A DNA stretch of 64,000 bases from Candidatus Poseidoniaceae archaeon. Lineage in GTDB: Archaea; Thermoplasmatota; Poseidoniia; Poseidoniales; Poseidoniaceae. The position numbers and the translations under genes are program-made. The stretch spans positions 46,955-110,954 of the forward strand of contig CASIBY010000005.1 of NCBI GenBank assembly GCA_949373095.1, read 5' to 3'. Positions 10,607-19,512 of the stretch are shown piece after piece. How positions within the stretch are numbered: position 1 is the first letter of the stretch; each line of letters begins with the position of its first letter. Below the pieces are notes generated by a model. It was not told where the DNA came from and did no database searches. It saw nothing but the letters and a program-made list of their open reading frames with translations.

Positions 10607-11275
10607 CTATTCTATTGATAACTGGACAAATATCGCTTTTGACCATTCTTCCGTGAGCATCAGTTGTTTCCCATCAACAATCAAGTGTCCCTCGTCGTTA
10701 CGAACAACGGTTGAACCAACGGCGAAACCACTTGATTCAAGACCTGAAATGATATTTTTAGGAAGCAGAAAAGCCAAGACTGAGCCGGTTTGATTAACTC
10801 TTAATAAGTCAAGAGATAGGGAAGTAGAATGAAGCGCTAGCCTATCTTCTATATCTTTTGTAGGGACTGGTATAGGCCGGCCACTAGGGTCCACCATCAC
10901 CCCGCCCATCAACCTAGAAAGCGCAACTTCTAGATCGTCATCAATAGCATGTTCAAGGCGACAAGCTGTTTCATGAGCATTCCCCTCATATGGAAGGAGT
11001 TCAAGAAGAACTTCTGCAAGCCGGTGCCTTCGTTTCATTTTTTGACCGTGAACCAGTCCTGACTCGGTTAAACTCGCCCCTTTGTAGGGGATATATTCCA
11101 AATAGCCACGGGCAGCAAGTCGTTGAATCATTTCAGTTGCGGAAGCTGGAGCAACACCAAGGCGGGATGCAAGGGCTCCTGTTCGCACCCTCTGAAGCGG
11201 ATCGTGCTCGTAAAACTCATACATGGTTTCCAAGTATTCATCCTCGAACTCTTGAAAATGACCAACCATATCCAT
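10607..11275 (-). CDS. DtxR/MntR-family metal-dependent transcriptional regulator
   Basis: EDEYLETMYEF...LASRLGVAPASATEMIQRLAARGYLEYIPYKGASLTESG; FeoA-like C-terminus. Confidence 0.75.
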   Translation of the reverse strand: MDMVGHFQEFEDEYLETMYEFYEHDPLQRVRTGALASRLGVAPASATEMIQRLAARGYLEYIPYKGASLTESGLVHGQKMKRRHRLAEVLLELLPYEGNAHETACRLEHAIDDDLEVALSRLMGGVMVDPSGRPIPVPTKDIEDRLALHSTSLSLDLLRVNQTGSVLAFLLPKNIISGLESSGFAVGSTVVRNDEGHLIVDGKQLMLTEEWSKAIFVQLSIE

Positions 11276-11289
11276 GCCTCCCGTGATAT

Positions 11290-13830
11290 CTACTTGCGGT
11301 CCTTTGCTTTGAAAACTTTCGTACAGGCAGGACAACGCACTGAACCATCATAAGAATCGGGGATTCGTAGTGTTTGAGCGCAGTCAGGACATGAAATTTC
11401 GACTTTTCCATCCTTAGTGGCTTGTGGCTTAGAAGGTTCTGGAACGGACTGCGTTGGTGTTGAATCGGAAACCTCTTCTTTTACTTGTGATTGGATATTT
11501 CCTTGAACTGAAAACTTATTTGAGCAATCAGGGCACCCAACTGAACCAGAATAATCTGAAGGCACACGAAGACGGCGGTCACATTTCGGGCATTGCACTT
11601 CCACCTTTTCTTGATTGTTGCGAGAACTCGTGGGCTTGAGGGGTTCGGGGGATTCTGAAGATGCATCCGCTTCAGACGAAGATTCTTCGCGGTTCAATCG
11701 AAGTCGTAAAGCAAGAGCAATCACTGTTCCCGCAACAATGCCCCAAACCACTGCCCCCCATGGTAAAGAATTAGATTCCTCGGTAGTAGAGTCTCCCGAA
11801 ACAAAGGATTCCTGAACGGTAACAAGTTCTCCATCGACAGACCAAACTGCATGTATAACTACATTTGAGCCCTTAGGCCACACCAAGTCAATTTCCATTT
11901 CAGATGTTTGTGACGTCCCCCAAGAGGGAGAAGTTACGGTGGCGAGAATTTCATCATACGCGTCCTTCAAGATGACTTCCCCAACACTTGAAGAGGTTGG
12001 ACCGGATTGACGGAGGGTCAATCGAATTGTGGCAGAATCACCCTCCGCTGGAATAATAGGAGAGGGGACAGGGTCCATTTCAATCCAAAAATTAGTTCGT
12101 TCGGAAGATAATGATTCCGTTGTTGAAAGAGCCCCCGGTCCGATTGCCCAATCCGTTGATGACACCTTTAGAACAATTTTTTCAGCAGTGATGTGACCAA
12201 ATGTGAAGGATTCAGTGTGCGTTCCTTGTTCCAAAGTTCGAGTATATTCATAGAGATAAACGGTAGCCTCAGCAGTTTCGTATCCTAACTGAACAAGAAC
12301 ATCCCGAGGTTTGCCCTCATCCAAATCAAAACTAATTTCAAAACCAACGCCAGATTCTTGTGACCAAGTTAGTTTGTCAATATCCAGCCCAATGGATTGT
12401 TGCTCGTTAACTGGAAGGGTGAAATTCCCTTCATAGACTCCCTCCAGGCTACCGTCATCGCTTTCTAAAGACCATTGCAGGGAATGCTCCCCTGGTTGGA
12501 GGAAGAAGAAACTTGATGAAACTTCGCCAGCCTCGCCAGAATCTAAAACGACCCATTCGCCAGCAGATGGTTGAGTTCCAGAAACGGCATTCTGGTCGAT
12601 CAAAACCATTCGCACTCGGCCTTCGAGGTCACCTACGTTTCGAATAAGCATGTTAGCCCGAAGTGCATCACCTTGATGCCAAGGGCCCCCTGTTAGAGAT
12701 GGAGTTGTGGAGCCTGCTGAAGCAAAAGATGCTGATTCCATCTCCACTGTGAGTTCATGGGGAAGCGATGAGGAGGACGAAATCCTACCGTCTTGGAGAA
12801 TACACTCAACCGTAACAGGCTTTGCAGTCATGTTAAACTGCCAAATAACGAACGTGTCTGATGGGACCCCGGAGGAGGCATTCAGAAGTATTTGACTCGG
12901 GGAACTGCACCGTATGCTACCGGTAAAATCAACATCCCCTGAGTTGGTAACGTTCAGTTCGAATATCAAGTCCTCGCCAGCATTAATTTCCCCAGCGTTT
13001 GAGGAGAGCGATGTAGTAAGAAGTGGAAGAGGTGGAGGAAGAATCATCAGACTCCCGTTTTGAATGTGAGATCCCTGGTCTTCTCCCAAGGTCCCGTTTA
13101 GAGAGAATGACCATGTCATAGTACCTTCAACCATTGGAAATGAGGAGGTTGCAGTGGCATATGAAGAAGACATAGCTTCCACGTTCATGCCCTGAATAAG
13201 AACAGATTCATTTTGTCCCCCATTTTCAATGTATACCCCGACCGAACCAGACCAGTTCACATCGCCCTGATTGATAACCGGCAGTTGGAGTTGAACAAAA
13301 TCACCATCATGAACCGAAAGGTTGCCTGTGGGAGTGCCTAGAGAACCAACACCTTGAGAAAGCAAACTTCCTGGAGCCCCTAAACCAACCGATAGAGGCC
13401 TCAGTCGTTGGACCGTTCGAGTTAGATTTACTGATTGAGTTGCCGTTTCAACGCCAATATCTCCACTCAATTCAATGTGCACCAGACTGTAACCATATTC
13501 CATTGAAGTCAAAAATACGGTCACATTTTGCTGCTCAAGAGAGGTGAGAGTGAGGCTTTGGCTAGGAAGGGTTTGAAGAATTGCCCCCTCCAGGGTAGTG
13601 ACTGTCACATTGAGGTCTACCTCTGCTGTGCCTCCATCGGTTTCATGAACCTCGAGTGTGAATGAATGATTTGCCGATGAAAACGTTTCGTAATCCGTTA
13701 GCCCAAAACTGTTGACATCCATGACACCTGCTCCGGCAACGGCGTGTGCAGATGGGGTAAGAGAGACAAGAAAGAGTGCAACGATGAGGAGGGGGACTCG
13801 CCTCTTCACTGGGACATCGCCTCCGGCCAT
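11290..13830 (-). CDS. Secreted/surface protein with CARDB-like domains, one TM, and cytoplasmic tandem zinc ribbons
   Basis: Signal peptide, repeated Ig-like segments, TM 'WGAVVWGIVAGTVIALAL', then CPKCDRRLRVPSDYSGSVGCPDC and CPDCAQTLRIPDSYDGSVRCPAC. Confidence 0.65.
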   Translation of the reverse strand: MAGGDVPVKRRVPLLIVALFLVSLTPSAHAVAGAGVMDVNSFGLTDYETFSSANHSFTLEVHETDGGTAEVDLNVTVTTLEGAILQTLPSQSLTLTSLEQQNVTVFLTSMEYGYSLVHIELSGDIGVETATQSVNLTRTVQRLRPLSVGLGAPGSLLSQGVGSLGTPTGNLSVHDGDFVQLQLPVINQGDVNWSGSVGVYIENGGQNESVLIQGMNVEAMSSSYATATSSFPMVEGTMTWSFSLNGTLGEDQGSHIQNGSLMILPPPLPLLTTSLSSNAGEINAGEDLIFELNVTNSGDVDFTGSIRCSSPSQILLNASSGVPSDTFVIWQFNMTAKPVTVECILQDGRISSSSSLPHELTVEMESASFASAGSTTPSLTGGPWHQGDALRANMLIRNVGDLEGRVRMVLIDQNAVSGTQPSAGEWVVLDSGEAGEVSSSFFFLQPGEHSLQWSLESDDGSLEGVYEGNFTLPVNEQQSIGLDIDKLTWSQESGVGFEISFDLDEGKPRDVLVQLGYETAEATVYLYEYTRTLEQGTHTESFTFGHITAEKIVLKVSSTDWAIGPGALSTTESLSSERTNFWIEMDPVPSPIIPAEGDSATIRLTLRQSGPTSSSVGEVILKDAYDEILATVTSPSWGTSQTSEMEIDLVWPKGSNVVIHAVWSVDGELVTVQESFVSGDSTTEESNSLPWGAVVWGIVAGTVIALALRLRLNREESSSEADASSESPEPLKPTSSRNNQEKVEVQCPKCDRRLRVPSDYSGSVGCPDCSNKFSVQGNIQSQVKEEVSDSTPTQSVPEPSKPQATKDGKVEISCPDCAQTLRIPDSYDGSVRCPACTKVFKAKDRK

Positions 13831-13921
13831 GGTACTGGTTGTTTGAAGGGGTTCTTCACCTTCACGCCGAAAGATGATGTGAGGGCATCTTTATTCAACA
13901 TTGAACGACCCCCCGCAATCA

Positions 13922-14440
13922 ATGCAGGACGAGCGTTTGCTGGAAGTCGCGCCCGAGGTGCTGATTCGGGCCATCCTTCATCGAAGGGAAAGGCTTGCTG
14001 AAATGATCCCAAAGCAACTCAACGCACGCAAAGATGAGAAGGAAACTGCTGAAGCATTAACCCGAGATGCAAAACAACGAAGGGACTTGCAAAAATCTGA
14101 ACTTGAAGCCTTTTCAAATCAACTCAAATCCCGTGACGAGGGTACTTCAGAGCATCAAGAACTACTTACTCAACGTGAACAATTCATTGAAAATGCCGAA
14201 AGGTCGGAGAATGAATATCTTGAGAACGAACTATTTCGAAGAAGAAGCGACTCGCGAACCAAACGACTTACTATTGCTTTGAACGACTGTCAGCGTTCAA
14301 TTGAGTATTGGGAATCCGTTTTGGAACAAGGGTTTGACCATTTGCTCAGTGATGCACGCCGAGTGAAAGAAGGGGGGCCATCCAGTTATGCTCTTTCACG
14401 ACAAAAAAAGACAAACGGAGGGTCTCAACATGAGTCGTGA
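13922..14440 (+). CDS. Coiled-coil protein of unknown function
   Basis: Intact ORF MQDERLLEVAPEVLIRAILHRRERLAEMIPKQL...; overlaps the start of the nucleotidyltransferase gene by ~11 bp. Confidence 0.55.
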   Translation: MQDERLLEVAPEVLIRAILHRRERLAEMIPKQLNARKDEKETAEALTRDAKQRRDLQKSELEAFSNQLKSRDEGTSEHQELLTQREQFIENAERSENEYLENELFRRRSDSRTKRLTIALNDCQRSIEYWESVLEQGFDHLLSDARRVKEGGPSSYALSRQKKTNGGSQHES

Positions 14441-16451
14441 GATTTGCCCTCATACTGGGTTTTCTGCCGCACAGCAGAAACAGTGGCCTTTGTTGCACTC
14501 ACACCAACTGGGAACGCTAGAATTTGGAGACATAGATTCCATTGACGCGGACTACTTAAAAGGCCTATCTGATGAGATAAAAGCCTCCATAAGCACTTCT
14601 AGAATGAGTCAACAAGAGACAAAAGCCAGGGACAGAATCTATCAACACCTGAAGCGGAATATTGAGAGGAAACTCAACGGAAGCCAGCTTCATGCCTTTG
14701 GCTCAACCCAGTCTCGCACATCATTAGGAGTTGGAGATTTGGACTTATGCTTGGTCGTTGATGCTCCTTCGCCTCGTAAAATATTGAATAAAGTTCGAAA
14801 CATCTTGAGTAGTTTAGAAATGACTGAAATCGAGGTGATTGGTCGAGCGAAAGTGCCAATCATTAAATTCAAAGACCCAGAAACTGGACTTCCTATTGAT
14901 ATCTCTGTCAACAATGAACTTGCATTGTACAATACTGAACTCATTCGTGCTTATGCCGACACCCACCCTATGGTTAGGAACGGTGTGCTTTCCATAAAAT
15001 ACTGGGCATCCTCAAGAGCGATTAATCAAGCCTTTATGGGTACACTATCATCGTATGCTTGGACTCTTCTTGCGATTGGAAGCATGCAGACTGACCCTCA
15101 AATTAAACTCCCAAATCTACAGAAAGATGCCGAACCAAATGTCCTCAAGCTCGATGATGATTACGACGTTGGGTTTCATTCTGAACCTACATCACCATGG
15201 GAACCAACCTTGGACCATGCATCCTGCTTTGTTTCCTTTATCAGGCGGCTGGTATTTGAGTGGCCGTTTGAGCATGACGTTGTATCAATCCGAAATGGAG
15301 GAACTGTTTCCCGGAGCAAAAAAGGTTGGGCTGAGGGGGAACCTGATGCATGGACATTGGTACCGGACCACCTTGACCGTCGGCTCGGAGAGCATAGCAT
15401 GCCCATAGAAGACCCGTTTTCCCTCAACCATGATTTGAGCAGAGTACTGAGACCATCGGGCTACCTAACCATCAGAGAAGAAGTGCTCAAGGCATGGATT
15501 GGCATGCTCAATGGTGCGCCTTGGAGTGAACTTAGCAAAAAGGAAGCAACTACCGAAATCAAGCAATTTGACCTCTTTGAGGATTTACGAAATTTACCGA
15601 TGGATAGAGTTAACGCAATCCATCAAGAAACCATTGACCAACTCACAAGGGCAGAGGAAGATGGAGCAAGGTTGAGCTCCCAACGCCGTTCCATAGGCCA
15701 AGCCATCCAATTCGCATTAGGAAAGCGAGATACACCGCCCGAAGGGGCAATCGAAGATGGGGAACAGGTCTCCACGGAAATCAGCGAGTCCAAATCCCAA
15801 CTTGATGAACTGATTTTGAAACGAGATGAGCAGGTCAGCAAGATTGTCATCTCATCTCCAAAAATTTCAGAAACGCTTCGGCAAACATTTGGCCGGATTA
15901 CAGAGCAGTTGGACGTCATGAACATTCCACTTCTTGAACGGGAACAAGAACTAGCTTCACTCTTCTTCGAACTTCAAGAGATGTATCCGATTGGAAAAGA
16001 AGTTGACCGACTTAACAGGGAAATTCACTACATCAAGAAACCCCTCCACGGCAACATAAAACACCTCAACAAATCCGAGAAAAAAATCAAACGAAAGATT
16101 CGCACAAACCGCAAGAATACTAAATCACTTCGAAGAGAAAAAGGCCGGCTTGAGTCTTGGATACGAATCCAAAATGGAAGTAAGAAACCGCACCGAAACG
16201 ACCAAGTTGGGAAACGTCAAAATCGAGGCCCTAAACCCAGCGATGTCAAGAAAAAAATGGATTCCGGCGAGGCGCTTTCAATGGATGATTTGAGCACGTT
16301 GCTACAGCATGGGGGAGTTCTCAATATGGGCGCTTCCAAGAATGACAACACCTCCCAACAAAAGAACAAGCGAACAAAGAGTAAGTCCTCAAATTATCAA
16401 GTCCGCAGAGGAAAAAGGGGCCAAGGAAGGCAGAACTCAAAGAAGGAATGA
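14430..16451 (+). CDS. Cid1/Trf4-like terminal nucleotidyltransferase (predicted poly(U)/poly(A) polymerase) with PAP-associated domain and basic coiled-coil tail
   Basis: FGSTQSRTSLGVGDLDLCLVV (GS-x10-DxD), PIDISVNNELALYNTELIRAY, IKYWASSRAINQAFMGTLSSYAWTLLAIGSMQ, IEDPFSLNHDLSRVLRPSGY. Confidence 0.85.
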   Translation: MSREICPHTGFSAAQQKQWPLLHSHQLGTLEFGDIDSIDADYLKGLSDEIKASISTSRMSQQETKARDRIYQHLKRNIERKLNGSQLHAFGSTQSRTSLGVGDLDLCLVVDAPSPRKILNKVRNILSSLEMTEIEVIGRAKVPIIKFKDPETGLPIDISVNNELALYNTELIRAYADTHPMVRNGVLSIKYWASSRAINQAFMGTLSSYAWTLLAIGSMQTDPQIKLPNLQKDAEPNVLKLDDDYDVGFHSEPTSPWEPTLDHASCFVSFIRRLVFEWPFEHDVVSIRNGGTVSRSKKGWAEGEPDAWTLVPDHLDRRLGEHSMPIEDPFSLNHDLSRVLRPSGYLTIREEVLKAWIGMLNGAPWSELSKKEATTEIKQFDLFEDLRNLPMDRVNAIHQETIDQLTRAEEDGARLSSQRRSIGQAIQFALGKRDTPPEGAIEDGEQVSTEISESKSQLDELILKRDEQVSKIVISSPKISETLRQTFGRITEQLDVMNIPLLEREQELASLFFELQEMYPIGKEVDRLNREIHYIKKPLHGNIKHLNKSEKKIKRKIRTNRKNTKSLRREKGRLESWIRIQNGSKKPHRNDQVGKRQNRGPKPSDVKKKMDSGEALSMDDLSTLLQHGGVLNMGASKNDNTSQQKNKRTKSKSSNYQVRRGKRGQGRQNSKKE

Positions 16452-16942
16452 GAGCCGTGCCGCCCCCTGTTTGGAACCAAGGTATTGAGCCCAAAAACAT
16501 GAGTAGTGCTGCATGTCACCAGGTTCGCACTCTATTTTTAAACGAGACTGGAGAGCGCTATTCCGATATTACTGTTCGCCACTTACCCATACCTAACTGG
16601 GAGGGGAATTTGATTCTCACCGATTCAACACCCAATGCTGAGAGCCACATTATCGGATTGTTATGGGCCACCCCATTCAAAGATGATATCGTTCGCGTTG
16701 CTGCATTTGTCATCCATTCAGAACAGCAAGGCAAAGGGTTAGGGGCAGAAGCTTGGAATCGATTCGTAGACGCTGCGCTCAAAGAGGGATACAAGCAAGT
16801 TCAACTCGAAGTCAAAGCGAGTAATATACGGGCTCAACGGTTTTATGAGCGACGTGGCATGACGGTACGAAAACACCTTGAGGGATACTACCAATCCGGC
16901 ATGGGATACATGATGCGAGGGCCCCTTCTTCACTACAGTTAG
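16448..16942 (+). CDS. GNAT-family N-acetyltransferase
   Basis: VAAFVIHSEQQGKGLGAEAWNRFVDAALKEGYKQVQLEVKASNIRAQRFYERRGM. Confidence 0.85.
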   Translation: MRAVPPPVWNQGIEPKNMSSAACHQVRTLFLNETGERYSDITVRHLPIPNWEGNLILTDSTPNAESHIIGLLWATPFKDDIVRVAAFVIHSEQQGKGLGAEAWNRFVDAALKEGYKQVQLEVKASNIRAQRFYERRGMTVRKHLEGYYQSGMGYMMRGPLLHYS

Positions 16943-16945
16943 TGA

Positions 16946-17302
16946 GTGAAAGTCTTATTCGCTTTCGCGGTTGATGGGTCATTCATGCTCCAGCGAACAA
17001 TGACGACACTTGTGGACATCGCTGGAGTAAAAAGCGTCACACTGTTTGAAAACGATGGTTTTATCATTTATCGTTCAAATGACGACGCCACAAATGACGA
17101 CGGACAAATGTCCCGTTGGATCTCTGCCTTGGACGCCTCTCCAAAATCAAACCGCCTTACCTTCATTATGGAACATGGTTCGATTATCCTCCATCGTGGT
17201 AAACACCTTCACCTCGCCGTACACTGCGGACCATCCACCAATCTTGGAGAGGTTCGTCAAACAGCAGAAACATGCCACGAAACGCTGCATAACCTAGCCT
17301 AG
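16946..17302 (+). CDS. Roadblock/LC7-like domain protein
   Basis: VDIAGVKSVTLFENDGFIIYRSN...FIMEHGSIILHRGKHLHLAVHC; size and fold pattern of archaeal roadblock proteins. Confidence 0.5.
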   Translation: MKVLFAFAVDGSFMLQRTMTTLVDIAGVKSVTLFENDGFIIYRSNDDATNDDGQMSRWISALDASPKSNRLTFIMEHGSIILHRGKHLHLAVHCGPSTNLGEVRQTAETCHETLHNLA

Positions 17303-17408
17303 TCAGTAACCCATCTGCGTCAATCAGTCCGTGAAGGGTTAAATGGGGGAGCAAAGTCCCCGTGAATGCGGGAAGATGGGAATCTTCTGCGACCAGGTGA
17401 GATGAACA

Positions 17409-18284
17409 ATGGCAGAACTCAAAGATCTTCTGAACGATCGACGAAAAATGGTTGACGAAAAGGCCACGCATCACCGCGAAATCCGTGATAGTTGGAACGA
17501 GAAAACCAAGGAATTTACCTCAAGTCGTAACGAACTCAACAACGAGGTTCGTGAACTGATTGTCCAAGTCCGTGAACAACGTGAACTTAGAGACAACATG
17601 AACGAGCGAGTTCGTGACAAGAAAAAAGAACGTGAAGATGCAAATCAAATGGTCCGAGATGCAAAGGATGCAATCCGGGGCACACAACCTGAAGCACCGC
17701 TACAATTGGACAAGCGTGGACGACCTATTCGCCCAGATACCGTTCAATCTTTGACTCGAACCATGGAACGACTTGAGCGTGAATTCGAACAAGGAAAGCA
17801 CCAAGGTAAAAACGAAACGAAGTACTTCAAGAAGATGAAGGAACTGAGTTCCAAGCGTCGGAAACTAAAGGACTCCCAGACCGCAAGCGGAGAAACTGAA
17901 GGAAATGAAGCACTACGAGAGGCCATGACCAAGCAGGATACGGCTCATAACGCTGTGAAGGAAGCTGCTGAGGCTGCTCAGAGTGCTCACGATTTGATGA
18001 TCGAGTGGAACTCAGAAGTTGACCGCCAACGTGAGAAGGCAGAAGCTGCACACCGACGATTGCGAACCTCGAAGAAAGAAGCGGATAAGGAACACAGCCT
18101 ATACATTGTCTCACTCCGATGCCTCCACTCAATTCAAGACATATTGCGAGCCATGCGAGGAGCAAGTGCTGGACAAGGCCAACGCCCAACCGCAAGTAAT
18201 GAAACTCAAGACTTGATGGCGAAGTTGCTCTCTGGTGAAACACTTACTACAGAGGAATTGATGCAACTTCAGCGATTTGATTGA
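17409..18284 (+). CDS. Archaeal coiled-coil protein (COG1340-like)
   Basis: ELKDLLNDRRKMVDEKATHHREIRDSWNEKTKEFTSSRNELNNEVREL...; C-terminus MAKLLSGETLTTEELMQLQRFD. Confidence 0.65.
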   Translation: MAELKDLLNDRRKMVDEKATHHREIRDSWNEKTKEFTSSRNELNNEVRELIVQVREQRELRDNMNERVRDKKKEREDANQMVRDAKDAIRGTQPEAPLQLDKRGRPIRPDTVQSLTRTMERLEREFEQGKHQGKNETKYFKKMKELSSKRRKLKDSQTASGETEGNEALREAMTKQDTAHNAVKEAAEAAQSAHDLMIEWNSEVDRQREKAEAAHRRLRTSKKEADKEHSLYIVSLRCLHSIQDILRAMRGASAGQGQRPTASNETQDLMAKLLSGETLTTEELMQLQRFD

Positions 18285-18327
18285 AGAATCAATGGGGAAC
18301 ACCTCAAAGACCCCCGTTAACAGCAAT

Positions 18328-19506
18328 CAGTTTAGCAAGGTGAGCCTGATGATTCAGAATGACGAAATTGCAGGCATTGTAGAAGAATATGACCGCCTCA
18401 AGTTGCGGATCGGTATGACTGCGTCCCATTCTGCACTAGACATCTGCGACGGGGCTATTGAAGAGGGCTTCCCAACAGTGGCCTATTGCAAGGAAGGACG
18501 ACACAAAACCTATGCAAACTACTTCAAAACTCATCGAAGTTCATCAGGAAGAGTCGTTAGAGGGATGGTTGACAAAGCCATTGTCCTTGACGAATTCAAC
18601 GATGTGATGATGCCCAGCATGCAAGCCGAAATGAGGAAAAGGAACGTCATTTACATCCCAAATCGGTCGTTTACGTCATATTCAAAAATCTCGGATATTG
18701 AAGATAATTTCAGAGTCCCAATGTTTGGTTCAAGAAACATGCTACGAATGGAAGAACGAACCGAAGAACAAGATTATTACTGGATTTTAGAGAAGGCAGG
18801 ACTCCCATACCCGGAAGCCATACCTTCACCGGAAGAGATCGATTGTTTGGTTATCGTCAAACTCCACCACGCCCAGAAGAAACTTGAGCGAGGATTTTTC
18901 ACTTGTGCTTCATACAAAGAATACCAAGAAAAATCAGCAGCCCTTCTTGCTGAAGGCGTTATTGACCAAGAATCCCTTGATGGTGCCCGAATTGAGCGGT
19001 ATGTCATAGGGCCAGTCTTCAACTTGAACTTCTTTTACAGCCCTCTTGCAGAAAAAGGAGAACGGTTGGAACTCTTGGGCGTGGACTGGCGTTTTGAATC
19101 ATCTCTTGACGGTCACGTCAGACTCCCTGCGCCACAACAGATGACAATGCCTCTACACCAACAAATCCCAGAGATGACGGTGGTTGGACATAACACTGCA
19201 ACAATCCGAGAATCACTCCTTGAGAAGGCCTTTGAATTGGGAGAAAAATTCATTGAAGCAAGCAAAGAACATTACGACCCTGGAATCGTTGGACCATTTT
19301 GCCTTCAAACCTGTATCGACAAGGACATGAATTACTACATCTACGATGTCGCACCTCGTTTAGGTGGAGGCACCAATGTTCACGTTAGCGTAGGCCACCC
19401 CTATGGAAATGCAACTTGGAGAAAACCAATGTCAAGCGGACGCCGCATAGCAATGGAACTAAGAATGGCAGCAGAACAAGATCGTCTGCTTGAAGTGCTT
19501 ACGTGA
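18328..19506 (+). CDS. purP: 5-formaminoimidazole-4-carboxamide ribonucleotide synthetase PurP (start approximate)
   Basis: IGMTASHSALDICDGAIEEGFPTVAYCKEGRHKTY...IERYVIGPVFNLNFFYSPL...DVAPRLGGGTNVHV. Confidence 0.85.
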   Translation, partial: QFSKVSLMIQNDEIAGIVEEYDRLKLRIGMTASHSALDICDGAIEEGFPTVAYCKEGRHKTYANYFKTHRSSSGRVVRGMVDKAIVLDEFNDVMMPSMQAEMRKRNVIYIPNRSFTSYSKISDIEDNFRVPMFGSRNMLRMEERTEEQDYYWILEKAGLPYPEAIPSPEEIDCLVIVKLHHAQKKLERGFFTCASYKEYQEKSAALLAEGVIDQESLDGARIERYVIGPVFNLNFFYSPLAEKGERLELLGVDWRFESSLDGHVRLPAPQQMTMPLHQQIPEMTVVGHNTATIRESLLEKAFELGEKFIEASKEHYDPGIVGPFCLQTCIDKDMNYYIYDVAPRLGGGTNVHVSVGHPYGNATWRKPMSSGRRIAMELRMAAEQDRLLEVLT

Positions 19507-19512
19507 TACGAC

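Noticed and set aside
13744-14012. Short ORFs on both strands between the surface protein and coiled-coil genes
   Set aside because: They overlap the start regions of two better supported divergent genes.
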